From Desulfovibrio sp. ZJ209 (lineage in GTDB: Bacteria > Desulfobacterota > Desulfovibrionia > Desulfovibrionales > Desulfovibrionaceae): a stretch of 64,000 bases of DNA. Positions 38,066-47,177 of the stretch are shown here, in pieces. The position numbers and the translations under genes were made by a program. Every line of letters begins with the position of its first letter. Positions within the stretch are counted from its first letter, which is position 1. A model generated the notes under the pieces. That model saw nothing but the letters and a program-made list of their open reading frames with translations. It searched no databases and had not been told where the DNA came from. Location: positions 496,001 through 560,000 of the forward strand of contig NZ_JAAKEJ010000001.1 in the NCBI RefSeq assembly GCF_011039135.1, written 5' to 3'.

Positions 38066-39121
38066 TCAGGCGCCGGCCGGTGTTTCCACGCGGGCCTTTT
38101 CTTCCTTGGCGAGGCGCTTTTCCAGCGAGGCCACCCTGGCGCGCAGCTCGCGCGTGTGCTTTCTTACGCCCGCATGGTAGAGCCAGAGCAGCCCGAAGAT
38201 GAGTAGTGAGGCCTCCACGAAAAAGAAGAAGATCCACTGCCAGTGCCGTTCCTGGCCGGCCGGGCGCTCTTGGTGCAGCCATTTCTGCGCCAGGGCCTCG
38301 CGCTCCTGCGGGGTCACCTGCGCGAGGGCCGTGGTGATGACGTTGAAGAGCTCGGGCCGGTCGCGGCGCACGGCCACGGCGTGCCCGTAGGAGGAATCCA
38401 CCTTGCCCGCGGTCTGCATCTGGAGGATGCCGCCGGTCTGGATCTTTTCCAGCAGGTTGAATTCATAGTCGAGAACGGCGTCGGCCTCGCCCGCGGCCAC
38501 TTTCTGCAGGGCCTCGAGCGTGGTGGCCGAGGGCACGGCGATGACCTCCGGGTGGAACTCCTTGAGGAAGTCGTGCCAGGAATAATCCTGCACCACGGCG
38601 ACCTTCTTGCCGGCGAGCGAGCTCATGTCGGCCTTGTCGAGGCCGCTGCCGCGCCGGGTCATGATGATGCCCGGCTCGGTGATATAGGGCGCGGTGAACA
38701 GCATGTACTCGCTGCGCCGCCCGGTCTTGGCGGCGGCCATGAAGAGGTCGACCTTGCCTTGCCGCGCCAGTTCCTCCGTGGCGGCCCAGTCGCTCGTCGC
38801 CAGCGGCCGGAAGTCAAGGCCCGTCATCTTGGAGAGCAGGCGCAGATAATCGCCGCCGAGGCCGGTATAGCGGCCGCGTTCGTCAAACATTTCCAGAGGA
38901 TAGAAGTTGGGGTCAACGCCCACGGTGACAATCGGGTTCGCCGCAAGCCACGCGAGGTCTTCCGGGGCGATCTTGTCGAGCACGGAAGTTTTCTCTTCAA
39001 GGAGCTCACCCAGTGTATCCTCCCGGCTGGCGCAGGCCTGCGGGTAAAAGGTCTGCACGCCGAGCAGCACCTGGATGCCGATGATCGTAAGGCCGAGGCA
39101 AAGTAGCAGCAACTGTCGCAT
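38066..39121 (-). CDS. Membrane-tethered solute-binding protein (SBP_bac_3 type)
   Basis: 351 residues. An N-terminal hydrophobic segment (about 3-24) is followed by a periplasmic amino-acid-binding fold at about 60-280 (VTVGVDPNFYPLEMFDERGR, KVDLFMAAAKTGRRSEYMLF, KKVAVVQDYSWHDFLKE). Unlike ordinary binding proteins it ends with a second membrane segment (WQWIFFFFVEASLLIFGLLW) and a short cytoplasmic coiled coil (ELRARVASLEKRLAKEEKAR). This is the periplasmic half of BvgS/EvgS-type sensors without kinase or GGDEF output. It lies 63 bp downstream of the APC permease on the same strand and may regulate it. A terminator follows. Confidence 0.85.
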   Translation of the reverse strand: MRQLLLLCLGLTIIGIQVLLGVQTFYPQACASREDTLGELLEEKTSVLDKIAPEDLAWLAANPIVTVGVDPNFYPLEMFDERGRYTGLGGDYLRLLSKMTGLDFRPLATSDWAATEELARQGKVDLFMAAAKTGRRSEYMLFTAPYITEPGIIMTRRGSGLDKADMSSLAGKKVAVVQDYSWHDFLKEFHPEVIAVPSATTLEALQKVAAGEADAVLDYEFNLLEKIQTGGILQMQTAGKVDSSYGHAVAVRRDRPELFNVITTALAQVTPQEREALAQKWLHQERPAGQERHWQWIFFFFVEASLLIFGLLWLYHAGVRKHTRELRARVASLEKRLAKEEKARVETPAGA

Positions 39122-39184
39122 GTATTCTCCACAAAATTCCTGCGCTTGCCGGCGCCACGTGCGGGCGCCGCGTTCGCGGCGCGT

Positions 39185-40711
39185 TCAGCGGTCGGCGGCG
39201 TTGGCCGTCTTTTCCTTGGGGGCTTCTTCCTCGTCTTCCTCGGGATCGAAGAGAACAGGGCAGTTGCTCCTGCCGAAAAGAAGATAGCGCAGGCGCGAAT
39301 GCGGGATGTGCAAGAGCTCGCCGCGCCGGTTGGCGAAGAAGATGCCGCCGAGCCCCACCCAGATAAAGAGCATGATCCACGAGGGCACGCTGATGGCGGC
39401 CGGGGAGCTCGGGAAAATGAGCAGGAAGAAGCAGACGATGGACGTGGCCGAGCCGATGAGGCAGATGGGCTTGCCCCAGGCGGCTTCGGGGATGCGCGGA
39501 TGCCGGGTCAGGTATTTGTAGGCGGTCATGCTGGTGAAGAGATAGGCCATGGCCGTGCCGATGGCCGACATGTCCACGATCCAGCCCAAGGCCGCGCGCC
39601 CGAACCACGGCACCACGAGGCAGAGCGCCAACGTGAAGAGCACGCTCTTCCACGGCGTGTTGTAGCGCGGATGCACGGAGGCGAAAAACTCCGGCAAAAA
39701 CTTGCTGCGCCCCATGCTGAAGAGCAGGCGCGTGGTGGCCATGAAAAAGCCGTTCATGCCCGTGAGGATGCCGGCGAGCACCGGCACGGTGAGCGCCACG
39801 CCGCCAAAGCGGCCGAAAACCTGGTCCGCCACCCAGCCGGTGGCCCAGGCGTGGTTCTGGCTGAGCAGATCCTTGTAGGGGATGTAGCCGGCCACGCACA
39901 GCGTCACCAGAGCGTAAAGGATGGCGCCGCAAATGATGGACAGCAGCATCAGGTCGCGTGCCTTGGCCGGCGAGAACTTGAATTCCTCCGCGGTCTGCGG
40001 GATGGTGTCAAAGCCCACATAGAGCCACGGCGTGAGCGCCAGCACCACGAGGACGCAGGCGAGCGGCGAGCGGTCTTCAGCAAAGAGCGGCTGGAAGTTC
40101 TCCATGCTCGCCGAGTCGGTGAGGAAGGTGCCGGTGGCGAGCACGAGCACGCCGGCCGTGAGCGCCAGGGCGAGAATGACCTGGATGGTGCTCGCCGCGT
40201 TCATGCCGCGGTAGTTCATCCAGCCGAAGAGCAGGAGAATGGTGGAGACGAAGGCCAGCTCGCCCCCGTTGATGTCCCAGCCGGCGATGGAATAGAGATA
40301 GCCCACGTCAAAGACGCCGGGCAAGAGATAGCGCGTGAGCAGGATGAGCGCCATAGCATTGGCCGCGATGACGCATATATAGCTGAGCACCAGCGCCCAG
40401 CCGCACACGAAGGCCCCCCGCGTGCCGAAGCCCGCGTAGGCGTAGGCGAAGGCGCCGCCCGCCACGGGGTAGGGTTTCACGAGGAAGCTGTAGCTCAGGG
40501 CAACGATGCACTGGAACAGCGCGCCCACAAAGAAGGCAATGATGGTGCCCATGGGGCCCGCATCCGGCAGGAAGCGGATGGCGGGCAGGATGAAGCAGCC
40601 CCAGCCCACGATGGCGCCGAGCGCGAGAGCGAGCACTTCGATGGGGTTGAGGGTTTTTTCCAGCTCTTCGCGTTCGTGGCCCTTGATTGCATGCTGCGGC
40701 GTTTCCCCCAT
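39185..40711 (-). CDS. APC-superfamily amino acid permease
   Basis: 508 residues from MGETPQHAIKGHERE at 40711, which has AGGAGG close upstream; the frame extends to 40897 without a site. About 12 membrane segments. The first carries GAIVGWGCFILPAIRFLPDA, the substrate-binding GxG region of the APC family; others include PWLYVGFDTIPQTAEEFKFS. The family exchanges or symports amino acids and amines. The C-terminal tail is acidic (PEEDEEEAPKEK). Followed 63 bp on by the tethered binding protein. Substrate unknown. Confidence 0.9.
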   Translation of the reverse strand: MGETPQHAIKGHEREELEKTLNPIEVLALALGAIVGWGCFILPAIRFLPDAGPMGTIIAFFVGALFQCIVALSYSFLVKPYPVAGGAFAYAYAGFGTRGAFVCGWALVLSYICVIAANAMALILLTRYLLPGVFDVGYLYSIAGWDINGGELAFVSTILLLFGWMNYRGMNAASTIQVILALALTAGVLVLATGTFLTDSASMENFQPLFAEDRSPLACVLVVLALTPWLYVGFDTIPQTAEEFKFSPAKARDLMLLSIICGAILYALVTLCVAGYIPYKDLLSQNHAWATGWVADQVFGRFGGVALTVPVLAGILTGMNGFFMATTRLLFSMGRSKFLPEFFASVHPRYNTPWKSVLFTLALCLVVPWFGRAALGWIVDMSAIGTAMAYLFTSMTAYKYLTRHPRIPEAAWGKPICLIGSATSIVCFFLLIFPSSPAAISVPSWIMLFIWVGLGGIFFANRRGELLHIPHSRLRYLLFGRSNCPVLFDPEEDEEEAPKEKTANAADR

Positions 40712-40886
40712 GCTCCCTCCTGGATCCGGCGTGTGCGCCCAAGCGGCGCCATCCCGCAAAAGCAATCCTTGTGCCATAAGGCACATGGCGCGCCGGGCCT
40801 TGATTTTTGGGCCTGTCGGTGCCGTGGCCTCAAGAAAGGCCACAGAAAGCGCCCGCTTCCAAGTCAGATTAGACTTGTACAGGGCG

Positions 40887-40914
40887 AAAACGCCCAAAAA
40901 ATTCGAGGCGTTTT
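40887..40914 (-). terminator. Possible terminator after the DMT permease gene
   Basis: Stem AAAACGCC/GGCGTTTT with a 12-base loop. The T-run is short, so this is weak. Confidence 0.4.
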
Positions 40915-40949
40915 TGACTTATTGCGCAAAAATGACTCATGCGTTTTTG
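40908..40949. promoter_or_regulatory. Direct repeats upstream of the APC permease
   Basis: GCGTTTTTG occurs at 40908-40916 and 40941-40949. GACTTATTGCG (40916) and GACTCATGCG (40934) are also repeated, about 18-33 bases apart. They lie about 200 bp upstream of the APC permease start and could be operators; no regulator is adjacent. Confidence 0.35.
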
Positions 40950-41011
40950 GGAACAAGGGAGCGCCGGCATCGTGTGTTTTTTCGTAAGGGCCTGCTGTCT
41001 CCCCGCCGGCC

Positions 41012-41851
41012 TCAGCCGAGGCGGATGATCATGGCGCCGGCCATGACGAGCAGGATGGCCGTCAGCCGGAGCAGGGTGAGCCGCTCGCCCAAAAAGATGA
41101 CGGCCATGATCATGCCGAAGATGACCGAGGTCTCGCGCAGGGCGGCCACAAGGGCGATGGGAGCGAGTGTCATGGCCCAGATGGCGATGCCGTAAGAGCC
41201 GAGCCCGCACAGGCCGCCGGAAATGCCGGGCACCGCCCGTCGCTTCAGGTAGCGCAGGTAGTCGCGCCCGTAGCGCGCGAGGATGTAGATATGGAGCGGA
41301 AAGATATTGAGGAAGAAGATCCAGCAGGTGTAGCTCACGCTGTCGCCGGCAAGCCGCGCGCCGTAGCCGTCGGCCAGCGTGTAGCCCATGATCACGAAGG
41401 ACGTGCGCAGGGAATAGAGCACCCCCTTGAGGCTCCCCTTGTGGGCCAGCTTCTGCTCCAGCGCCAGCGTGAGGATGCCGGAGCAGAGCAGGATGACGCC
41501 CCCCCAGCCGGCAAGCCCGAGCGGCACCCCGATAAGACAGAGCGCCAGCGCCGTGAGCATGGGCGCGGTGCCGCGCATGATGGTGTAGCCGAGGGTGAGG
41601 TCGGCCACGCGGTAGGCGGCGGCGACGCAGAGATAATAGGTGAGGTGGCAGCAGCAGGAGAGCGCCAGGAATCCCCATGCCGCCCGGTCGGGAAAGGGGA
41701 AAAAGGGCAGGATGACGAGAGCCCCGAGGCCCCCGCCAAGGGCGTTCATGGCCGTCTCGTAGAGCTTGTTCTCGCCGCCCTTGACGATGATGTTCCAGGT
41801 GGCGTGGAGAAAGGCCGCGCCAAGCACCAGAAGGATGACTGTGCCGGACAT
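41012..41851 (-). CDS. DMT-superfamily (EamA-like) permease
   Basis: 279 residues with about ten membrane segments in two EamA-type halves. The first starts VILLVLGAAFLHATWNIIVK, the second ends IFGMIMAVIFLGERLTLLRL, which is the conserved E-rich segment before the last helix. These exporters move amino acids or other metabolites. It lies 57 bp downstream of folD on the same strand, possibly the last gene of the fhs-folD unit. Substrate unknown. Confidence 0.88.
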   Translation of the reverse strand: MSGTVILLVLGAAFLHATWNIIVKGGENKLYETAMNALGGGLGALVILPFFPFPDRAAWGFLALSCCCHLTYYLCVAAAYRVADLTLGYTIMRGTAPMLTALALCLIGVPLGLAGWGGVILLCSGILTLALEQKLAHKGSLKGVLYSLRTSFVIMGYTLADGYGARLAGDSVSYTCWIFFLNIFPLHIYILARYGRDYLRYLKRRAVPGISGGLCGLGSYGIAIWAMTLAPIALVAALRETSVIFGMIMAVIFLGERLTLLRLTAILLVMAGAMIIRLG

Positions 41852-41908
41852 GTTCCCCTCCGCGCGGTGATACGCCCCTGCGCCGTACAGGCTTACGGGG
41901 CGGCGCCG

Positions 41909-42817
41909 CTATGCCTTCCCCGTCGCCGCGCCCAGGTGGCGCCTGGCCGAGCGCACGGTGTTCTGCATGAGCATGGCGATGGTCATGGGGCCCACGCCGC
42001 CGGGCACGGGCGTGATCATGCCCGCCACCTCGCGGGCGGCGGCGAAGTCCACGTCGCCGGCGAGGATGGCCTTGCCCGTTGTTTCATTGAAGCCCACGCG
42101 GTTCACGCCCACGTCGATGACCGTGGCGCCGGGCTTGATCCAGTCCGCCTTGACGAGGCCGGGCACGCCCGCGGCCACGATGAGCACGTCCGCGCGGCGG
42201 CAATGGGCGGCGAGCTCACGCGTGGCGGTATGCGTGAGCGTCACCGTGGCGTTGGCGCCAGGGCCTTTCTGGCCGAGCATCACGGAGAGCGGCTTGCCCA
42301 CGATGTTGGAGCGGCCCACGATGACCACTTCGGCGCCCGCCGTCTCCACCCCGGAGCGCACGAGCATTTCCTGGATGCCGGCCGGCGTGCACGGGCGGAA
42401 GGTCACGGCCTCGCCGCCGATGAGCAGGTTGCCGAGGTTCACCGGGTGGAAGCCGTCCACATCCTTCTTCGGGTCGAGGGCGTGGAGCACGCGGGTCTCG
42501 TCGATGTGCGCGGGCAACGGCAGTTGCACGAGGATGCCGTGGATGTCCGGGTCCGCGTTGTAGCGCTCGATGAGCGCCAGAAGCTCGGCTTCGCTGATGC
42601 TCTCCGGGCAATTCTCCTGCACTTCGTGAAAGCCGAGCGCATGCGCCGTGCGCGCCTTGCGCGTGACGTAGCTCACCGAGGCCGGGTCCTCGCCCACGAG
42701 GATGGTGACGAGGCCCGGCGCCTTGCCGTGTTTTTGCCTGAGTTCCGCTGCTTCGGCGCCGAGGCTGGCGAGGATGTCGCGGCTCATGGCCACGCCGTCG
42801 AGGATCTGGGCTGGCAT
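41909..42817 (-). CDS. folD: FolD, methylene-THF dehydrogenase/cyclohydrolase
   Basis: 302 residues, usual length. It interconverts 5,10-methylene-THF, 5,10-methenyl-THF and 10-formyl-THF with NADP. The catalytic Tyr/Lys segment is SYVTRKARTAH, and QLPLPAHIDE, DVDGFHP, VGRSNIVGKP and PVPGGVGPMTIAM are all conserved. The next enzyme in the route, Fhs, is encoded 45 bp upstream, so the pair links formate to methylene-THF. Confidence 0.95.
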   Translation of the reverse strand: MPAQILDGVAMSRDILASLGAEAAELRQKHGKAPGLVTILVGEDPASVSYVTRKARTAHALGFHEVQENCPESISEAELLALIERYNADPDIHGILVQLPLPAHIDETRVLHALDPKKDVDGFHPVNLGNLLIGGEAVTFRPCTPAGIQEMLVRSGVETAGAEVVIVGRSNIVGKPLSVMLGQKGPGANATVTLTHTATRELAAHCRRADVLIVAAGVPGLVKADWIKPGATVIDVGVNRVGFNETTGKAILAGDVDFAAAREVAGMITPVPGGVGPMTIAMLMQNTVRSARRHLGAATGKA

Positions 42818-42862
42818 GTGTCTCCTGTGGGTCGACGCTGGTGCGGGCCGCTCAAGCGGCCC

Positions 42863-44635
42863 CTAGAAAATGCCCTTGACGCGGCCGGTCTCGGTGTCCA
42901 CGTCCACGCGCCGGAAGGCCGGGTTGGAGCCTGTGCCGGGCATGAGGGTGATCTTGCCCGAAACGGGCACCACGAAGCCCGCGCCGCCATAGATGAGCAC
43001 GTCGCGGATCTTGAGGCGCCAGCCCTTGGGCGCGCCCTTGAGGGTGGGGTCGTCCGAGAGCGAAAGGTGCGTCTTCACCATGCACAGGCCGAACTCGTCG
43101 GCGTCCTCGCGCTCCTGGATCTTTTGGAGCTTGGCCTCGGCCTCGCCGGAAAAGTCCACGCCGTCCGCGCCGTAGATCTCGCGCGCCACGAGCTCGATGC
43201 GTTCCCTGAAGGGCATGTCCCAGCTGTAGAGTGGCTTGAAGTCGGTCTTTTCGTTGCAGGCGTCCATGACGGCGTCGGCCAGCTCCAGCGCGCCCTCGCC
43301 GCCAAGTTCCCAGTGGCGCGAAAGTGCCACGCGCGCGCCGGCGGCCTCGCAGAGCTCGCGCACCCTGGCGATCTCGGCCGGGGTGTCGGTGACGAAGGCG
43401 TTGATGCAGACCACCGGCGACACGCCGGACTTCTTGACGCTCTCGATGTGGTGCAAAAGGTTGCAGCTGCCAGCTTCCACATAGCCCACGTTTTCTTCGG
43501 AATATTCGCGGGGCAGCGGCCGGCCCGGCACGGGCACGGGCGCCCCGCCGTGGCTCTTGAGCGCGCGCACCGTGGCCACGATGACGGCCGCGTCCGGCGA
43601 AAGGCCGCTGTAATGGCACTTGAGGTTCCAGAACTTCTCATAGCCGATGTCCGCGCCGAAGCCGGACTCCGTGACGTGGTAGTCGCTGAGCTTGAGGCCC
43701 ACGCGGTCGGCGATGACCGAGCTCTGGCCAATGGCGATATTGGCGAAAGGCCCGGCATGCACGAAGACGGGCTGGCCCTCGATGGTCTGGATGAGGTTGG
43801 GGTTGATGGCCTCCACCATCCAGGCGGTCATGGCGCCGTCCACCTCAAGGTCGGCGGTGGTGACGGGCTTGCCCGCGCGGTCATAGGCCACGATGATCTT
43901 GCCCATGCGCCGCCGCATGTCCGCGAGGTCGCGCGAGATGGCGAGGATGGCCATGACCTCGCTCGAGACCGCGATGTCGAAGCGCGAGCGCATCATGAAG
44001 CCGTCCGACTTGCCGTTCACCCCGTCGATGCCGGTGATGATGTTGCGCAGCTCCTGGCAACAGAAATCCATGACCCAGCCCATGTTCACATTGGTGGGGT
44101 CGATGTTGAGCCGTGGCATCTTCGAGAGCGAGAGCAGCTTCTCGTCATCGTAGTTGCGCTCGTGCTGCATGCGCGAGGTGAGCGCCACCATGGCGAGATT
44201 GTGGGCGTTCATGACGGCGTTGATGTCGCCCGTGAAGCCGAGGGAATATTGTGTCAGCGGGATGCACTGCGAAAGGCCCCCACCCGCCGCCGAGCCCTTG
44301 ACGCCCATGGTGGGGCCGCCGGAAGGCTGGCGGATGGCCGCGGAGGCGCGCTTGCCTCGCCGGCCCAGCCCCTGCACGAGGCCGATGGTGGTGGTGGACT
44401 TGCCCTCGCCGAGGGGCGTGGGCGTGATGGCCGTGACATCGATGTATTTGCCGTTGGGCCGGTCGTCCAAGCGGTCGAGCACCTTGCGGAAGTCCACCTT
44501 GCCCATGTAGTGCCCGTAGGGCAGAAGCTCGCTTTCCTCGAGGCCCAGGTCGCGCCCGATCTGGGAGATGGTCTTCATGGTCTTTTCGGCTTCCTGGGCG
44601 ATTTCCCAGTCGGCGTGGCCTTTCGGGTCAAGCAT
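42863..44635 (-). CDS. fhs: Formate-tetrahydrofolate ligase
   Basis: 590 residues, slightly longer than the usual 550-560 because of about 30 extra N-terminal residues. It makes 10-formyl-THF from formate, ATP and THF. The P-loop [20 protein letters not shown] is intact, with [19 protein letters not shown] and [12 protein letters not shown] nearby. The C-terminal [17 protein letters not shown] segment is typical. GAGGAG lies six bases before the ATG at 44635. It starts the fhs-folD pair and lies 104 bp downstream of the DUF362 ferredoxin gene. Confidence 0.95.
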   Translation of the reverse strand: MLDPKGHADWEIAQEAEKTMKTISQIGRDLGLEESELLPYGHYMGKVDFRKVLDRLDDRPNGKYIDVTAITPTPLGEGKSTTTIGLVQGLGRRGKRASAAIRQPSGGPTMGVKGSAAGGGLSQCIPLTQYSLGFTGDINAVMNAHNLAMVALTSRMQHERNYDDEKLLSLSKMPRLNIDPTNVNMGWVMDFCCQELRNIITGIDGVNGKSDGFMMRSRFDIAVSSEVMAILAISRDLADMRRRMGKIIVAYDRAGKPVTTADLEVDGAMTAWMVEAINPNLIQTIEGQPVFVHAGPFANIAIGQSSVIADRVGLKLSDYHVTESGFGADIGYEKFWNLKCHYSGLSPDAAVIVATVRALKSHGGAPVPVPGRPLPREYSEENVGYVEAGSCNLLHHIESVKKSGVSPVVCINAFVTDTPAEIARVRELCEAAGARVALSRHWELGGEGALELADAVMDACNEKTDFKPLYSWDMPFRERIELVAREIYGADGVDFSGEAEAKLQKIQEREDADEFGLCMVKTHLSLSDDPTLKGAPKGWRLKIRDVLIYGGAGFVVPVSGKITLMPGTGSNPAFRRVDVDTETGRVKGIF

Positions 44636-44739
44636 GGTCTGCTCCTCGGGGTTGTGGGGCGCCCCCGCCCGGCTCTGGCGGAAAAATTATCAGGGGCCCG
44701 CCGCGCGTCGTGTGCACGACGCAGGGCAGGCCCCGGGGG

Positions 44740-45843
44740 CTAGATCTTTTCCAGTTTGTATTCGCGGCTGCCGAGGCCGATGGCCTCGCCGTAGCTCAGC
44801 TGCACCTCGCCCCTCGTGTGCGGCCAGCGGGCGGTGAACTTGTCCGTCTTGGCGTCGGCGATCTTGGGGTCAAAGGCCGGGGCCTTGTTCACGAGGTCGT
44901 AGCAGGCCTGGTCCAGCGCCACCGGGTCCATGGAGGCGAGGATGCCGAGGTCCGGCACGAGGGGCATGTCGCTCCAGCCCACGCAGTCACAGTCCGGCGT
45001 GACATTGAGGACGAAATTGATATAGCAGATGTGCTTCTGCTTGCCTTTGACCACGCCGTACGCGTATTCGGTGAGGCGCTCCACAAAGGGCACCATCTCG
45101 GCGCTCCAGTCGATGCTGATGGCCTTGTTCGGGCGCACCGGACAGACGGTGATGCACTCGAAACAGCCGATGCAGCGGCTCACGTCCACATGGCTCTTGC
45201 CGTTGACGAGCGAGAGCGCCTTTTGCGGGCACACCTTGACGCAGCGGCCGCAGCCCACGCAGAGGGACTCGTCGATCTGCACATGCACGCCGTGCTGGTC
45301 GCGCTTGCCGGCCACCGAGGCGCCGCCCATGGCGAGGTTCTTGATGGCCCCGCCGAAGCCGGCCATCTCGTGCCCCTTGAAGTGCGAAAGCACCACCATG
45401 GAGGGCGCGCGGCGGATGGCGGCGGCGATGCGCACTTCCTTGAAGTGCTTGCAGTTGATGCGCACGGGCACGTCCTCCTCGCCGTAGAGGCCGTCGGCGA
45501 TGATGACCGGCGCGCCCACGGTCTCGGGCGTGAAGCCGTGCAGGTAGGCGGTGTGGAGATGGTCCACGGCATTGTGCCGCGTGCCGGAATAGAGGGTGGT
45601 GGTGTCGGTGAGGAAGGGCTTTACGCCCGCGGCCTTCATCTTGTCCACGGCGACGCGCGCGAACATGGGCTTGATGTGGGTGTCGTTGCCGTATTCGCCG
45701 AAGTGGATCTTGACCGCGGCGAGGTCATTGCGCTTGAGGACTTTTTTCAGCTGGAGCGCGTCGCAGAGCCGCGCCACCTTGGCGCACTTGTTGTTGTCCA
45801 GCGAGCGGCTGTGCATGCCGGTAAAGTAAACCGTGGATGCCAT
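44740..45843 (-). CDS. DUF362 protein with two [4Fe-4S] clusters
   Basis: 367 residues. The DUF362 domain spans most of the protein (VYFTGMHSRSLDNNKCAKVA, DTTTLYSGTRHNAVDHLHTA, SHFKGHEMAGFGGAIKNLAM). An inserted ferredoxin unit near 195-235 has CVGCGRCVKVCP and CIGCFECITVCP, each a CxxCxxCxxxCP set. No signal peptide. Proteins of this family are common in anaerobes and carry electrons, but none is functionally assigned. It lies 45 bp downstream of the D-serine dehydratase-like gene and upstream of fhs, all minus strand. Confidence 0.88.
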   Translation of the reverse strand: MASTVYFTGMHSRSLDNNKCAKVARLCDALQLKKVLKRNDLAAVKIHFGEYGNDTHIKPMFARVAVDKMKAAGVKPFLTDTTTLYSGTRHNAVDHLHTAYLHGFTPETVGAPVIIADGLYGEEDVPVRINCKHFKEVRIAAAIRRAPSMVVLSHFKGHEMAGFGGAIKNLAMGGASVAGKRDQHGVHVQIDESLCVGCGRCVKVCPQKALSLVNGKSHVDVSRCIGCFECITVCPVRPNKAISIDWSAEMVPFVERLTEYAYGVVKGKQKHICYINFVLNVTPDCDCVGWSDMPLVPDLGILASMDPVALDQACYDLVNKAPAFDPKIADAKTDKFTARWPHTRGEVQLSYGEAIGLGSREYKLEKI

Positions 45844-45888
45844 GACTTCCTCCTGAAGCTGTTTGAGTCAAACCATCTGCGGCCGCCG

Positions 45889-47028
45889 CTACCAGCCCCG
45901 GCAGCGCGGCCACCTTGCTTCCGCCTCCGCCCCGCGGCAGAGGTGGACGGCATCAAAACCCGAAGCTGTGGCGCAGGCGTGGACGGGCAGGATGCGCAAC
46001 AGCGTCCCCACGGGGAGCGCGGGGACGGGCGTGCCCGGCGCCGCGCTGACGATGCCGTGCTCCTGGTTGGTCTCCGTCACCATAAGGCCGGGCAGGAGGA
46101 CGCCGTCCCCGTCCATGACGAGCCCGTAGCCGAACTGGGCGAAGCGGCCGGGAAGGCCCGTATCGCGGGAAAGGGCCGTCCAGCCCGCGTCCGTCACGAG
46201 GGCCCCGTCGCGCCCGCGCCGCCCGATGACCGTGCAGAGCACCGAGAGGGCGATGTCCTCCACGGCGCAGACGCCAAGGCCGGCCATGACGAGATCCTGC
46301 ACCATGTGGACGCCGGCGCGCACTTCCGTGACGCCTGAAAAATCTTCTCCAAAGAGTGCCGTGGGCGTGGAGCCAACGCTTACCACCGGGCAGGCGTGCC
46401 CTGCAGCGCGCAGGGCCTCGGCAGCAGCCACGGCCGCGGCGCGTTCCTGCTCCGCCAGCGCCGCGAAAGCCCGGGCCGAGGGCGCCGCAAGGTCATAGGC
46501 CGAACCGGCGTGGGTGAGCACGCCGGCCACGCGCTGGCCATGGGCCGTCAAAATGGCCGCCGCTTCCACAAGGGCGGCGTCCTGTGGCGCGAATCCCGCG
46601 CGGTGGCCGTCGCAATCCACCTCCAGCAGTACGTCGAAGGCATGGCCCCGGGCCTCCCCGAAAGCCGCCAGCGCCCGCGCCGCCTCCACGCTGTCGAGCA
46701 GCAGGGTGAGCGCCGTCCCGCGTTGGCGCAGCGCCAGGGCGCGCCCGAACTTGCCCGGGGCGATGCCCACGGCATAGCATATATCGGCAACGCCCCGCTC
46801 CGCAAACCATTCCGCCTCGGCGAGGGTGGAGACGGCGAGCGGGCCTTCGGGAGTGGCCATGCCCCGGCGCGCGGCCTCCGCGCACTTGAGGGTCTTGCCG
46901 TGCAGGCGAAAGCCCACGCCCAGCGCGTCGAGGCGTTCAGCGAGGCGCCGGATATTGCGCTCCATGCGGGCTTCGTCCAGCAGGAGAGCGGGGGTGGAAA
47001 GATTCCGGATATGCAAGCTCGCCTCCAT
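45889..47028 (-). CDS. DSD1-type PLP enzyme (D-serine dehydratase/D-threonine aldolase family)
   Basis: 379 residues. An alanine-racemase-like barrel (TPALLLDEARMERNIRRLAE) places the PLP lysine in GFRLHGKTLKCAEA. The second domain ends PVHACATASGFDAV, whose HxC binds the zinc seen in eukaryotic D-serine dehydratase. Family members deaminate D-serine or cleave D-threonine to glycine and acetaldehyde. If the latter applies it could feed glycine to one-carbon metabolism with the fhs-folD genes downstream, but that is inference. It is divergent from the CDP-glucose genes. Confidence 0.85.
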   Translation of the reverse strand: MEASLHIRNLSTPALLLDEARMERNIRRLAERLDALGVGFRLHGKTLKCAEAARRGMATPEGPLAVSTLAEAEWFAERGVADICYAVGIAPGKFGRALALRQRGTALTLLLDSVEAARALAAFGEARGHAFDVLLEVDCDGHRAGFAPQDAALVEAAAILTAHGQRVAGVLTHAGSAYDLAAPSARAFAALAEQERAAAVAAAEALRAAGHACPVVSVGSTPTALFGEDFSGVTEVRAGVHMVQDLVMAGLGVCAVEDIALSVLCTVIGRRGRDGALVTDAGWTALSRDTGLPGRFAQFGYGLVMDGDGVLLPGLMVTETNQEHGIVSAAPGTPVPALPVGTLLRILPVHACATASGFDAVHLCRGAEAEARWPRCRGW

Positions 47029-47177
47029 GCACCGCCTACAGCAAAAGCGCCGCGCTGTAAACCGCCCCGCGCCCCACGCCAGGGCCTTGCTCCGGGCGGG
47101 GCTTTTATTCCGGCCGGCCTTCTGCTACACTCGCCGGCGTGTGAACTGCCCTCACGGGGGCCAAGCCGGGAGGCGGC

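Larger units (their letters stand above)
40712..41011. other. Gene-free intergenic region with repeats
   Basis: 300 bp between the DMT permease and the APC permease, both minus strand. It has an AT-rich block at 40885-40950 with a hairpin and repeated motifs (annotated separately) and is otherwise without a convincing gene. Confidence 0.5.

Noticed and set aside
41291-44743. 1150-residue plus-strand frame
   Set aside because: It lies opposite folD and fhs, whose motifs are complete; the frame has no recognisable domain.
47029-47177. Promoter for rfbF with TACACT as -10
   Set aside because: No acceptable -35 box lies 16-18 bases upstream.
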